NCBI RefSeq assembly: GCF_039645965.1
Contig: NZ_CP147917.1
Coordinates: forward strand, 558,001-622,000
Reading direction: 5' to 3'
Origin: Sulfurimonas sp. HSL3-2
GTDB lineage: Bacteria; Campylobacterota; Campylobacteria; Campylobacterales; Sulfurimonadaceae
DNA length: 64,000 nucleotides
How positions within the stretch are numbered: the first letter of the stretch is position 1; each line of letters starts with the position of its first letter. The translations under genes and the position numbers were made by a program. The notes beneath the pieces are model-generated. The model had not been told where the DNA came from. It saw nothing but the letters and a program-made list of their open reading frames with translations, and made no database searches. Below are positions 8,346 through 17,804 of the stretch, piece after piece.

Positions 8346-10163
8346 ATCAAATATTTTCGTACTCTTTTTTTCTTATCCATACTTATATCATTTTTAAATG
8401 CCGATGTTGAACAATATCATAAAAAAGCGGATGAACTTCATCTTGCAGATGAGAGGTACTGGCATCTTCTTCTTCACTTTACAGGTCATGAAAGCGAGAT
8501 AGACGATGAGAAGTTCTTTTTCGCAAAAGACGGTAAACAGAGTCCAAAAGATGAACTTCATGCGACTATAGACGCTTTTTACAATGAAACGACGTTTGAT
8601 GATAACTCCAGTGCATGTAGATTTCCGGCTCGCTTGGAGTGGCTAAAAGAGAAACTCGATCTAAAAGACCTGCCGGATGTTACATGTAAGAGATACGACG
8701 AGATAGTAAGAAGACTTGATCCCAAATCTGTTACTTTGGTCTTTCCTGCAGCGCATATCAACTCGCCTGCATCGATGTTCGGTCATACATTTTTACGTAT
8801 AAACTCATCATATAACTCAAAACTTCTTTCTTATGCGATCAATTACGCGGCTGCAGCGGACAGCACAAAAGAAAACGGAGTGGTATTTGCCATTAAAGGG
8901 CTTATCGGCGGCTATTACGGCAAGTATTCTATGCTTCCTTATTATGATAAATTAAAAGAGTACCGCGACACGGAAGCCCGCGATATCTGGGAATATGATC
9001 TTGATCTGACTCCCCAAGAGACGATGAGAATGGTCAGGCATATCTGGGAACTTAACGACACCTCTTCATTTTACTACTTTTTTACGGAGAACTGCTCATA
9101 CAATATGCTTTGGCTTATAGAAGCAGCGCGCCCGTCCTTACATCTAAGAGAGAACTTCACGTATCAGGTGATCCCGCTTGAGACGGTACATGTAGTCGAA
9201 GACCAGCATATAGTAAAGTCAAAAAACTACAGACCTTCAAAAAGAAGCGTACTTTTAGCATATGAGGACACATTAAACCAATACTCAAAAGACAAAGTCT
9301 TAGAGCTTACAGATGAAAAGATAGAGATCAAAGATATCGTTGACGACAGCAATCTGACATTACAGGAAAAACAGTATATTTTAGAGGCATCGACAAATAT
9401 CTTAGAATATAAACTGATACAGAACAAGATAAAAAAAGATGACTATCTGAAGCGTTTTCATCAGATCTCAAGTGCCCGTGCATCTTTGGGAAAAGGAAAA
9501 CCGCTGGAAGTGATCCCTCCGCATAACCCCGATCAGGGAAACAGAGCTTTGCGAACATCTGCAGCACATGGCTGGAGAGATGGCAGACCTATAGAATATC
9601 TCGGGATCCGTCCTGCTTATCATGACCTAAGAGACAGCAGTGTAGGGTTTTTAAGAGGTACGCAGATAGAGTTCTTGGATTTTGAACTAAACTACTATGA
9701 CAGTAAAGTCGAGTTAGAAAAGGGGACGATACTTTCTATAGAATCGATCGCGCAAAGAAGCACCTTCTTTAAAAACTTTTCATGGCGCATGAAAACGGGC
9801 TTTGACAGAGACTTTATGAACAGCGATCCTAACTATATCTTGACAGTCGGTGCGGGTTTGAGCTTTGGAAATAAATATGGGTATGCGTACCTTTTAGCCG
9901 ATCCGTTTACATATATTAAGAGTGACATGTCCGGAGGTATCGGCACATCATTAGGTCTTGTCTTGGATAGTTCATATGATTTCAATACAAATCTGGAAGT
10001 GACTCATAGGTGGTACTTTGACCAAAAGAACCAATGGCTTGCGACGTTTAGCGAGAATTACAGAATCTCAAAAGCATTTTCTCTGCAGCTGTCTTACCAG
10101 TATAAAGACAGAGACAGCAGTTCTGAAGATACCTATAAGGCTTCGCTAAATTACTTCTTTTAA
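8346..10163 (+). CDS. Lnb_N (DUF4105) envelope protein with barrel-like C-terminus, apparent ATC start
   Basis: The reading frame is open from 8313 to 10163, and family-like protein sequence begins well before the first canonical start (TTG 8634). Read from ATC 8346, 6 bp after AGGA, it gives a textbook signal peptide (KYFRTLFFLSILISFLNA, cleaved before Asp) and a 605-residue protein. The N-terminal half is Lnb_N/DUF4105: CRFPAR, then HINSPASMFGHTFLRI and TENCSYNMLW, the latter two supplying the candidate His and Cys of an NlpC/P60-like active site. The C-terminal half has alternating beta-type sequence ending in Phe, suggesting an outer-membrane barrel. Relatives include the Bacteroides lipoprotein N-acyltransferase Lnb; activity here is unproven. 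No ATG, GTG or TTG lies in frame between 8313 and 8634. Confidence 0.75.
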   Translation: MKYFRTLFFLSILISFLNADVEQYHKKADELHLADERYWHLLLHFTGHESEIDDEKFFFAKDGKQSPKDELHATIDAFYNETTFDDNSSACRFPARLEWLKEKLDLKDLPDVTCKRYDEIVRRLDPKSVTLVFPAAHINSPASMFGHTFLRINSSYNSKLLSYAINYAAAADSTKENGVVFAIKGLIGGYYGKYSMLPYYDKLKEYRDTEARDIWEYDLDLTPQETMRMVRHIWELNDTSSFYYFFTENCSYNMLWLIEAARPSLHLRENFTYQVIPLETVHVVEDQHIVKSKNYRPSKRSVLLAYEDTLNQYSKDKVLELTDEKIEIKDIVDDSNLTLQEKQYILEASTNILEYKLIQNKIKKDDYLKRFHQISSARASLGKGKPLEVIPPHNPDQGNRALRTSAAHGWRDGRPIEYLGIRPAYHDLRDSSVGFLRGTQIEFLDFELNYYDSKVELEKGTILSIESIAQRSTFFKNFSWRMKTGFDRDFMNSDPNYILTVGAGLSFGNKYGYAYLLADPFTYIKSDMSGGIGTSLGLVLDSSYDFNTNLEVTHRWYFDQKNQWLATFSENYRISKAFSLQLSYQYKDRDSSSEDTYKASLNYFF

Positions 10164-10172
10164 AAAAAATGA

Positions 10173-10178
10173 TATAAT
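10173..10178 (+). promoter_or_regulatory. -10 box TATAAT for tal-pilT
   Basis: TATAAT lies 31 bp before the tal ATG, directly after the stop of the Lnb_N gene. The Shine-Dalgarno is weak (ATAGGTG). There is no clear -35 box. Confidence 0.45.
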
Positions 10179-10209
10179 GATTATATAAATTTTTGATAGG
10201 TGTGTTTGT

Positions 10210-11190
10210 ATGTATATAAAAGATTTGAAGTTTTCTTTATGGGCTGATTTTATTGAGCGCGATTACTTGGATAAGGAGTTTAAACAGCTTATAGAAGAGG
10301 GCATCATAAACGGTGCGACAAGCAACCCTGCTATTTTTAAAAATGCTATTCTTTCCTCTCCTGCTTATAAAGAGCAGCTCTCCTCATTAAGCGGTCTCTC
10401 TGCAAAAGAGAAATATGAAGCTCTTGCTATTTTCGATATTCAAAAAGCGGCTGACATACTCAAACCGCTTCACGATGCAGGCAATGACGGCTATGTAAGT
10501 ATAGAGGTCGATCCCTTTTTATGTGACGATGCGCAGGCTACGATAACAGAAGGCAAGCGTCTTCATAAGACTATCGGCAGAGACAATATCATGATAAAAG
10601 TACCGGGGACAGAAGCTGGTTATGTCGCGATGGAAGAGCTTACCGCATCTGGTATACCGGTAAACGCGACGCTTATATTTTCTAAAGAGCAGGCGGTATC
10701 ATGTGCAAAGGCTTTTGCAAGAGCTCAAGAAAAGTCCGGCAAAGCGGTCGATACGGTCATCAGTGTTTTTGTCAGCAGGATAGACAGAGCCCTAGATGAT
10801 ACTTTAGCTGCAAAAGGGATGCGTACGTCCCTTGCCGGAGTATATAACGCTGCAGATATCTATAACAGCGTCGAAGCTTTACATGTAAGCAGATGCAGGA
10901 CGCTTTTTGCAAGTACGGGAGTAAAGGGTGATAACCTTAGAGCATCATACTATGTAGATGAACTGTTGGCATATAACAGTGTCAATACGGCGCCGATAGA
11001 TACGATAAAAGCATATGTGCAAGGCGGCGATAAAACGGCAAAACTTCCTATACCGCAGGAGAAAATAGACGCTCTATTTCAAGAATTAAAAGAAGCAGGG
11101 ATAGACTTTGACGAGGTGGTCCGTATTCAGATCGAAGATGGACTAGAAGCATTTAAAGTAGCATTCAAAGAGATATTGGAGAACCTATGA
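10210..11190 (+). CDS. tal: Transaldolase
   Basis: Cytoplasmic pentose-phosphate enzyme exchanging a dihydroxyacetone unit between sedoheptulose-7-phosphate and glyceraldehyde-3-phosphate. The 326-residue barrel has the N-terminal GATSNPAIF motif (about 35-43), the Schiff-base Lys in IMIKVPGT (about K130) and the NATLIFS segment that follows it. The long form matches the Campylobacterota/cyanobacterial-type transaldolases rather than the 220-residue fructose-6-phosphate aldolases. Its stop overlaps the pilT start by 4 bp (ATGA). Confidence 0.94.
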   Translation: MYIKDLKFSLWADFIERDYLDKEFKQLIEEGIINGATSNPAIFKNAILSSPAYKEQLSSLSGLSAKEKYEALAIFDIQKAADILKPLHDAGNDGYVSIEVDPFLCDDAQATITEGKRLHKTIGRDNIMIKVPGTEAGYVAMEELTASGIPVNATLIFSKEQAVSCAKAFARAQEKSGKAVDTVISVFVSRIDRALDDTLAAKGMRTSLAGVYNAADIYNSVEALHVSRCRTLFASTGVKGDNLRASYYVDELLAYNSVNTAPIDTIKAYVQGGDKTAKLPIPQEKIDALFQELKEAGIDFDEVVRIQIEDGLEAFKVAFKEILENL

Positions 11191-12395
11191 ACCAACCAAA
11201 ACCAGATCCAAATATAGACGTATCAAAACTGTCGTTTGAAACACTCAAAAAGATAAGAGCTTATCTAAAACGTATGATCGAGGCGGGCGGGAGTGACTTG
11301 CACGTCAAAGCAAATTCAGTCGTGCGTGCCCGTATAAACGGTGAGATCATCCCTCTTTCCGGTGAGATATTCTCGCATGAGGATTCGATAACTTTTGCAA
11401 AAGAGCTTTTAAGAGGCAGGTTCGGTGAATTTGTCGAGAAAAAAGAGCTTGACCTTGTCTATCCGTTTGATGAAAGAAACAGATTCCGTGTCAATATTTT
11501 CTTTCAGATGGAAGGGGTGTCTGCAGTATTTCGTATTATTCCTGTTAAGATCTTGACGATCGATGAGCTTTTACTTCCTAATGTCGTTCATCAGTTTACA
11601 CATATGGAACGTGGCCTTGTCCTTGTCACCGGAGTAACTGGTAGTGGTAAGTCAACAACGCTGGCAGCACTTATAAATGAGATAAACTGGTCAAAACGCA
11701 GACATATCATCACTATTGAAGATCCTATCGAATTCGTTCATAAAGATAGAAAGTGTATCGTCAACCAAAGAAGTGTCGGGCAGGATACCAAATCTTTTGC
11801 AAATGCGCTTCGTGCAGCACTCCGTGAGGATCCGGATATCATACTTGTCGGGGAGATGAGGGATAGGGAAACGATCGAGATCGCACTGCATGCAGCAGAT
11901 ACCGGTCACTTAGTTTTCTCTACTCTGCACACACTTGATGCAAAAGAAACGGTCAACCGTATTATCTCTACTTTCCCGACAGAGGAGCAAAACAGGATAC
12001 GTCTAACGTTGGGAAGTGTATTAAAAGGTGTTATTTCACAACGTCTTATCCCTACTGTCGATAACAAACGTATAGCGGCTCTAGAGGTCTTGGTACGTAC
12101 TCCGAGGATAGAACAGCTTATCAAAGAGAACCGTGATGATGAGATCGTCGATACGATGTACGAAGGAAAAGATATCTACGGTTCTCAAACATTTGACCAA
12201 GCCATATTGGATCTGTACTTATCAGGAAAGATAACTCAGGAAAAAGCGTTCGAATATGCAACATCTCCGTCTGACTTGAAACTCAAAATGGAAGGTCTTG
12301 ACGATAGGCTTATTGTCGCATCATCTTCTTCTGATGAAGAGCATAATGGTAAAAAAGAGTATAGAGAAGATGAAATTTTTGAATTAAAAGAGTAG
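11187..12395 (+). CDS. pilT: PilT/PilU-type pilus retraction ATPase
   Basis: A 402-residue GspE-family ATPase. It shows the PilT N-terminal SDLHVK segment, Walker A GVTGSGKST (about 147-155), the Asp box, Walker B in DPDIILVGEMRD and the His box HTGHLVFSTLHT-like sequence (written here with DTGHLVFSTLHT). No N-terminal assembly-type domain is present, which favours retraction (PilT/PilU) over PilB. A role in type IV pilus retraction, twitching or DNA uptake is expected from the family; dprA occurs at 57.3 kb, but no other pilus gene is in the window. The C-terminus is an acidic, low-complexity tail. It is cotranscribed with tal. Confidence 0.9.
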   Translation: MNQPKPDPNIDVSKLSFETLKKIRAYLKRMIEAGGSDLHVKANSVVRARINGEIIPLSGEIFSHEDSITFAKELLRGRFGEFVEKKELDLVYPFDERNRFRVNIFFQMEGVSAVFRIIPVKILTIDELLLPNVVHQFTHMERGLVLVTGVTGSGKSTTLAALINEINWSKRRHIITIEDPIEFVHKDRKCIVNQRSVGQDTKSFANALRAALREDPDIILVGEMRDRETIEIALHAADTGHLVFSTLHTLDAKETVNRIISTFPTEEQNRIRLTLGSVLKGVISQRLIPTVDNKRIAALEVLVRTPRIEQLIKENRDDEIVDTMYEGKDIYGSQTFDQAILDLYLSGKITQEKAFEYATSPSDLKLKMEGLDDRLIVASSSSDEEHNGKKEYREDEIFELKE

Positions 12396-12412
12396 ATTTA
12401 CATTTTTTTTGA

Positions 12413-12418
12413 TATAAT
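12413..12418 (+). promoter_or_regulatory. -10 box TATAAT for rplY-pth
   Basis: TATAAT lies 30 bp before the rplY ATG, preceded by a T-rich tract, with a good Shine-Dalgarno (AAGGA) before the start. Confidence 0.55.
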
Positions 12419-12448
12419 TACGCCCATTTTTAAAATTAAGGATTTAGT

Positions 12449-12985
12449 ATGTTAGAAGGCATAATTAGAGAGAGTATCGGTAAACGTGGTACTAAAGCGT
12501 TGCGTCGTGATGGATATCTAATTGCAAACATTTACGGAAAAGGTATTGAAAATATCAATGCTGCATTTAAATCAAATGAGTATATCCGTACTGTTCGCAA
12601 CAAAGAAACTATCGCATTCCCAGTAAAAGTTGGTGGAAATGAGATGAATGTTGTTGTTCAATCATACGAATCTCACCCTGTAACAGGTGAACTGTTACAC
12701 GTTGATCTAATGGTAGCTCAACCAGGTGTTAAAGCTCACTACTTTATCCCCGTTGAAACAGCTGGTATTGCATTCGGTCTTAAAAACAAAGGTATGGTAA
12801 ACATCTCTAAAAGACGTTTACGTGTTAAAGCTACTGTTGAAGATCTTCCAAGAGCAATCGTTGTTGACGTTACTAAAATGGACGTTGGCGATTCAAAAAT
12901 GATCCGTGACTTAGAAAAAATCGAAAACGTTACATTCACAGATTCTGATCGTGTGGCTGTAGTCAGCGTTATCAAAGCTAAATAA
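12449..12985 (+). CDS. rplY: 50S ribosomal protein L25 (CTC form)
   Basis: Binds 5S rRNA in the large subunit. The 178-residue protein has the L25 RNA-binding domain (about 1-90, beginning with [20 protein letters not shown]) and the C-terminal TL5/CTC beta domain with ARAxV-like PRAIVVDVT. This long form is common outside enterobacteria. Codon use is visibly biased toward frequent codons, as expected for a highly expressed gene. pth follows after 2 bp, the same order as in Campylobacter. Confidence 0.95.
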   Translation: MLEGIIRESIGKRGTKALRRDGYLIANIYGKGIENINAAFKSNEYIRTVRNKETIAFPVKVGGNEMNVVVQSYESHPVTGELLHVDLMVAQPGVKAHYFIPVETAGIAFGLKNKGMVNISKRRLRVKATVEDLPRAIVVDVTKMDVGDSKMIRDLEKIENVTFTDSDRVAVVSVIKAK

Positions 12986-12987
12986 TA

Positions 12988-13536
12988 ATGCTTATAGTCG
13001 GACTTGGAAACCCAGGTTCGACGTATGCACAGACGCGTCATAACATCGGTTTTATGGTGATTGACGAGTTAGTACGAAGAACTTCCGCAACCTCTATATC
13101 AAAAGCCTCGTTCGAGGGTGAACTTTTTAAATTCAAAGAACATTATCTTCTTAAACCCATGACTTTTATGAACCTTTCCGGTCGCTCGGTGTTAGCCGTT
13201 AAAAACTTTTATAAAATTGATGAAGTTTTAGTCATACATGATGATCTGGACCTGCCTTTTGGTGCATTGAGATTTAAAAGAGGCGGCGGTCACGGCGGTC
13301 ATAACGGGCTCAAATCGATCGATGCAGCGATATCTAAAGAGTATATCAGAGTCAGGATGGGGATATCAAAACCGCAGCATAAAGGCGAAGTGGCGAACTA
13401 TGTATTGTCCGTGTTTAATGAGGCTGAAAAAGAGCATTTAGACAACTGGATAAAAACGGCAGCCGATGCTATTATGAAATTAGAAACAATGAGTTTAGAT
13501 GATGTCTCTTCACAGTACTCTATTAAACAAATTTAG
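12988..13536 (+). CDS. pth: Peptidyl-tRNA hydrolase
   Basis: Recycles peptidyl-tRNA released from stalled ribosomes. The 182 residues carry VGLGNPGSTYAQTRHNIGF (catalytic His in RHN, about residue 18-20), the KPMTFMNLSG segment and HDDLDLPFG with GGHGGHNGLKS, all Pth signatures. It begins 2 bp after rplY, so it is cotranscribed, and is followed by the LptF/LptG permease gene after 13 bp. Confidence 0.96.
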   Translation: MLIVGLGNPGSTYAQTRHNIGFMVIDELVRRTSATSISKASFEGELFKFKEHYLLKPMTFMNLSGRSVLAVKNFYKIDEVLVIHDDLDLPFGALRFKRGGGHGGHNGLKSIDAAISKEYIRVRMGISKPQHKGEVANYVLSVFNEAEKEHLDNWIKTAADAIMKLETMSLDDVSSQYSIKQI

Positions 13537-13549
13537 ATAGAATTACATC

Positions 13550-14614
13550 ATGCTGGCATTTAAATATATATCTTTTCATTACTTAAAATATTTTTTGATC
13601 ATTATGATCGCACTTGTCATGTTTATGGTTGGCTTTGACTATCTGCAAAATGTGAACGATCTTCCCAAATCTGCCAACTTATTGCTTATTTATTTAGTTT
13701 ACAGAATCTTTTTTGCCATAGATATGCTTCTTCCTTTAGCACTTGTCTTTGCCATGATAACGACAAAAATTTATCTGATAAGATCGAATGCACTTGTCTC
13801 TTTTTTCTCTCTGGGATACTCCCGTACAGATGTCTTAAAACCTTTTATATTCGTATCCACTTCTATTATTTTTCTTTTTATAGCCGCGCATGCAACGAAC
13901 TTTGCAAGGGCCGATGAATTTGCAAATAACATCAGAAAAACAGAGCAGTATCTCAATCCGACAAGAAATCTTTTTTTCACGTATGAAGACAAATATATCT
14001 ATTTTTCAAAACTCTCTCCACTGCAGAAAAAAGCGACCGATGTCAGAGTTTTTACGGTAAAAAACGGTGCATTAAGTGAAGTTATTACTTCAAAAGAAGC
14101 TGTATATGTCGGTGGAGACTGGCATCTTAAAAATGCTCATATTATCGAAAAACCCAGTGTCGTAGGATTGAAAAACAGCGGGATCAAAATATCCGATAAA
14201 GAAGACTTGGCGATGCTGCATGAGTTTAAACCGAAGATACTGGATCAGGTCTATGAGGGTAAAGTAAATTTTACTATCGGTGATGCACTCGATGCGCTTT
14301 ATCTGCTTCAAAATCAAAATATAAACACGTCACAGATAAAAAGTGCTTTGTATAAGATCTTTGTGTACCCGTTTTTTGTTCCTGCTCTTATAACCATTAT
14401 ATTTTTCTTTGTCCCGCCGAGCAGCAGGTTCTTAAATGTCTCGTTTTTCAGTTTTGTCGCAATACTCTCTACTCTAGTCGTCTGGGCAGTACTTTTTATG
14501 ATGATAGAATATGCAAATAATAAAACAGTTTCCAGTGAGATCGGCATAATCCTTCCGGTCGTAGTACTGATTTTTGCTTCAATAATACAGTACAAACGTT
14601 TCAATATCCGCTAA
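13550..14614 (+). CDS. LptF/LptG-family LPS export permease
   Basis: An inner-membrane protein of 354 residues. There are transmembrane helices near the N-terminus (about 15-35, 50-75 and 100-120), a large periplasmic beta-jellyroll region (about 130-270), and three C-terminal helices (about 275-350). This topology defines the YjgP/YjgQ family that, with LptB, extracts lipopolysaccharide from the inner membrane. Whether it is LptF or LptG cannot be told from this copy alone; no paralogue or lptB is in the window. Its place between pth and lysA matches Campylobacter gene order. Confidence 0.85.
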   Translation: MLAFKYISFHYLKYFLIIMIALVMFMVGFDYLQNVNDLPKSANLLLIYLVYRIFFAIDMLLPLALVFAMITTKIYLIRSNALVSFFSLGYSRTDVLKPFIFVSTSIIFLFIAAHATNFARADEFANNIRKTEQYLNPTRNLFFTYEDKYIYFSKLSPLQKKATDVRVFTVKNGALSEVITSKEAVYVGGDWHLKNAHIIEKPSVVGLKNSGIKISDKEDLAMLHEFKPKILDQVYEGKVNFTIGDALDALYLLQNQNINTSQIKSALYKIFVYPFFVPALITIIFFFVPPSSRFLNVSFFSFVAILSTLVVWAVLFMMIEYANNKTVSSEIGIILPVVVLIFASIIQYKRFNIR

Positions 14615-14695
14615 TCTATACAATTATTCCATTCCTCTATTAGATATCTCCTTAAGCAAATTTTGGATAAAATCAAAAAAAAATTAGGATTATTT

Positions 14696-15910
14696 GTGAT
14701 AAATTTTCAAGAATTAGCTGATAAATATAAAACACCGCTTTATGTATATGATTTTGACTATATGACAGAACAGTACAACTCTTTGAAAGAGGCATTTAGA
14801 GGTAGAAAATCGATTTTAGCTTATGCAGTAAAAGCAAATTCAAATCTTAGTGTCGTTAAACATTTCGCATCTCTTGGAAGCGGTGCGGACTGTGTTTCTA
14901 TCGGTGAGGTGAGACGTGCGTTGATGGCTGGAATCGCCCCTTACAAGATACTTTTCAGCGGTGTAGGAAAGAGTGACGATGAGATCCGTGAAGCGATAGA
15001 AAACGATATCTTATATATCAATGCAGAGAGTATTGCAGAGCTTGAACGTATAGATATTATCGCCCGCGAGCTTGACAAAGTATGCCGTATCAGTGTGAGA
15101 GTAAATCCGAATATCGACCCTAAGACGCATCCGTATATCTCGACAGGTCTTAGTGCAAACAAGTTCGGTGTCGATATAGACAGTGCAAAACGTATGTATA
15201 TCTTTGCAAAAAATTCTGCAAATCTAGACCCTGTAGGTATCCATTTTCATATCGGAAGCCAGCTGACAGAACTTGACCCGATCCGTGAATCATCAGAGAT
15301 AGTCGCTGACCTTGTGCGTTCTTTAAAAGTGATCGATATAGAACTGAAATTCTTTGATATCGGCGGCGGTATCGGTATAAAATACGATGATGAAAAGACG
15401 ATAACTCCATACGATTATGCACAGGCAATCCTTTCGACTTTGACAGGTCTTGACCTGACTGTCGTTTGTGAACCTGGTAGATTTTTAACGGCGAATGCGG
15501 GATATTTCCTGACGAAAGTACTTTATGAGAAAACAAATAAAGACAAACGTTTCGTGATAGTCGACGGTGCGATGAACGACCTTATCCGCCCGAGTCTTTA
15601 CAGCGCGTATCATAAGATCGAAGCATTAAAACAAAGCGATGAAAAGAGCAAAGCGGACATTGTCGGTCCTGTCTGTGAAAGCGGTGACTTTTTGGCAAAA
15701 GACTATGATCTGCCGGCACTTTCACATAACGACCTGCTGGTAGTACACAGTGCGGGAGCATACGGTTTTGGAATGGGAAGTAACTACAATACACGCGGAC
15801 GTAGTGCGGAAGTCGCACTGGAAAAAGGTGTAGATAGAATTATTCGCAGACGTGAGACTTTTGAAGATATAATAGCTCTAGAAAAAGATTATTTAAAAGA
15901 AGATAATTAA
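14696..15910 (+). CDS. lysA: Diaminopimelate decarboxylase
   Basis: Last step of lysine synthesis, meso-diaminopimelate to lysine, PLP dependent. I place the start at GTG 14696, because AGGA (14686-14689) sits 6 bp upstream and the protein then begins INFQELADKYKTPLYVYD, the usual LysA N-terminus; an upstream TTG at 14663 would add 11 unlikely residues. Key features are the PLP lysine in YAVKAN (about K46), HFHIGSQ, the GGGIG phosphate loop (FDIGGGIG) and CEPGR. Length is 404 residues, normal for the family. It is followed closely by the HAD gene. Confidence 0.94.
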   Translation: MINFQELADKYKTPLYVYDFDYMTEQYNSLKEAFRGRKSILAYAVKANSNLSVVKHFASLGSGADCVSIGEVRRALMAGIAPYKILFSGVGKSDDEIREAIENDILYINAESIAELERIDIIARELDKVCRISVRVNPNIDPKTHPYISTGLSANKFGVDIDSAKRMYIFAKNSANLDPVGIHFHIGSQLTELDPIRESSEIVADLVRSLKVIDIELKFFDIGGGIGIKYDDEKTITPYDYAQAILSTLTGLDLTVVCEPGRFLTANAGYFLTKVLYEKTNKDKRFVIVDGAMNDLIRPSLYSAYHKIEALKQSDEKSKADIVGPVCESGDFLAKDYDLPALSHNDLLVVHSAGAYGFGMGSNYNTRGRSAEVALEKGVDRIIRRRETFEDIIALEKDYLKEDN

Positions 15911-15915
15911 TCAAG

Positions 15916-16719
15916 ATGAACGATATCAATAAACAAAAAACCTACTTTATAGATGTTCAAGGCACTCTCATCGATGATGCTGACAGACTGCCTATTCGTG
16001 GGAGTGTAGAGTTTATAGATAGTCTAAACGAGCAAAAGATCCCATATATGGTGATCACAAACAATACTAAGCATTCTAGTGAAGAGTTTTTAAACTACCT
16101 GAACTCCATAGGTCTAAATATCAAAAAAGACCACTATCTTGATCCTTTGATGCTTTTAGAAAGTAAGATCGCTAAAGATGAAGGTCTTGCGGCATATGGG
16201 ACAAAAGAGTTTCTAAACGTAGTCGTTTCAATGGGTTATACATTGGATTATGAAAATCCTAAGACGGTCTTGGTATCGATCAAAAACGATTATAACTCTG
16301 AAGAGTACGCCCAGATCATAGACTTTTTACTAAGCGGTGCGAAGCTTGTAGGTATGCATGAGACGACGATCTATGCAAAGAATTCAAAAAGATATCCGGG
16401 TGTGGGTGCGATACTGAAGATGCTCTCTTTTGCCACTTCAGTCTCTTATGAAGTCGTCGGAAAGCCGAGTGACAACTTTTATAAAGAAGCGTTAAGCCGA
16501 GTAAAACAACAGGATGAAACGATCGAGTTTGGTGATATCACGATCATAAGTGATGATGTAAAAGGCGACTTGACGGGGGCTGCGATTTTCGGGATGAAGA
16601 CAGTCTTTGTTTTAAGCGGAAAATATAGAAAAGCCGAAGAGATCATCCCACTGTTAAAAGAGGATGAAAAACCGGATTTTATATTTAACGATATGCAAGA
16701 AGTGATGGAGAGATTATGA
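15916..16719 (+). CDS. HAD-IIA (NagD-like) hydrolase-fold protein with altered motif I
   Basis: A 267-residue haloacid-dehalogenase superfamily protein of the NagD-like IIA type. Motif II is ITNNT (about 47-51). The later KPSDNFY and ISDDVKGD segments give motif III Lys and motif IV Asp pair. Motif I reads DVQGT instead of the usual DxDGT, so the nucleophile Asp is present but the second Asp (general acid/base of phosphatases) is Gln. This may reduce or change phosphatase activity (inference). The gene sits between lysA and pheA, as in Campylobacter, and its stop overlaps pheA by 4 bp; a role in aromatic or lysine metabolism is only suggested by context. Confidence 0.8.
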   Translation: MNDINKQKTYFIDVQGTLIDDADRLPIRGSVEFIDSLNEQKIPYMVITNNTKHSSEEFLNYLNSIGLNIKKDHYLDPLMLLESKIAKDEGLAAYGTKEFLNVVVSMGYTLDYENPKTVLVSIKNDYNSEEYAQIIDFLLSGAKLVGMHETTIYAKNSKRYPGVGAILKMLSFATSVSYEVVGKPSDNFYKEALSRVKQQDETIEFGDITIISDDVKGDLTGAAIFGMKTVFVLSGKYRKAEEIIPLLKEDEKPDFIFNDMQEVMERL

Positions 16720-17804
16720 AGACTTTAGATGAATGCAGAGTACATATAGACAAGATAGATAATGAGATATTAGAGCTTTTAAACAAGCGTATGAAGGTCG
16801 TCGAACGTGTCGGAGAGATAAAAAACGAGACCGGTGGAGCGATATACAGACCTGAACGTGAAAAAGCTATTATCAAACGTTTGAGTGCAAAAAATAAAGA
16901 GGATAACGGTCTTTTAAACGATTCTGCTATTGAAGCCATATACCTTGAGATCTTTGCTGTAGCGCGTAACTTGGAGCTGCCTGAACGTATCGCATATCTT
17001 GGACCTGAAGGAAGTTTTACCCATCAAGCCGCAGAAAGCCGTTTTGGGGCGATGAGCAGCTACCTGTCTCTAAGTTCTATTCAATCTGTATTCAAAACTA
17101 TCGAAGCCGGACGTGCGAAATTCGGTGTAGTTCCTGTAGAAAATTCTCGTGACGGTGTTGTAGGCGAGACATTGGATCTTCTTGCAAAATCACCTATCAA
17201 GATAGTCTCGGAACTTTATATGCCGATCCATATGGCGTTTGCATCAAAAGCAAGAGAATTAAAAGATATCAAGCGTATCTATTCAAAAGATAAAGGTTTC
17301 GGACAGTGCAGGGAGTTCTTGCAGGAGCATGAGCTTATAAACATAGAACAGATCCCTGTCGAATCGACGGCAAAAGCGGCAATACTCGCAGCGGCAGATC
17401 CGGAAGCTGCGGCAATATGCAGTCATATAGCAGCGAAACTGTATGGTGTACCGACGATGTTTGAAAACGTCGAAGACACGGTAGATAATACGACTAGATT
17501 CGTAATACTCAGCGATTTCAAAAACGGTATCAGCAAAGATGACAAGACATCGATTTTGGTAAAATTGAAAGATCCGTTGAAAGCAGGTTCACTTGTGAAC
17601 TTTCTTCAAGATTTTAATAATGAAAAAATAAACCTTTCTAAGATAGAATCACGCCCGTCAAAAGAGAAAAACAAGATGGGCTACTGGTTCTTTATCGACT
17701 TCTTCGGTCACATAGATGATGAAGCGGTCCAAAGAGTTGTCAATAAACATGCCAAAGAGGTTACTTGGCTTGGCAGTTATGTAAAGGAAAAATATGGAAT
17801 TTAA
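16716..17804 (+). CDS. pheA: Bifunctional chorismate mutase / prephenate dehydratase
   Basis: Converts chorismate to prephenate and on to phenylpyruvate for phenylalanine. Of 362 residues, about 1-85 are an AroQ-type chorismate mutase ([18 protein letters not shown]). Residues about 90-265 are prephenate dehydratase, with [13 protein letters not shown] and the catalytic TTRF motif. The C-terminus is an ACT domain with ESRPS, the phenylalanine-binding feedback site. It overlaps the HAD gene upstream by 4 bp and hisC downstream by 11 bp. Clustering with an aminotransferase gene (hisC) may serve aromatic transamination too (inference). Confidence 0.96.
   Translation: MKTLDECRVHIDKIDNEILELLNKRMKVVERVGEIKNETGGAIYRPEREKAIIKRLSAKNKEDNGLLNDSAIEAIYLEIFAVARNLELPERIAYLGPEGSFTHQAAESRFGAMSSYLSLSSIQSVFKTIEAGRAKFGVVPVENSRDGVVGETLDLLAKSPIKIVSELYMPIHMAFASKARELKDIKRIYSKDKGFGQCREFLQEHELINIEQIPVESTAKAAILAAADPEAAAICSHIAAKLYGVPTMFENVEDTVDNTTRFVILSDFKNGISKDDKTSILVKLKDPLKAGSLVNFLQDFNNEKINLSKIESRPSKEKNKMGYWFFIDFFGHIDDEAVQRVVNKHAKEVTWLGSYVKEKYGI

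Noticed and set aside
15150-15536. Minus-strand frame inside lysA
   Set aside because: It lies entirely within lysA and reads as His/Arg/Tyr-rich shadow sequence.
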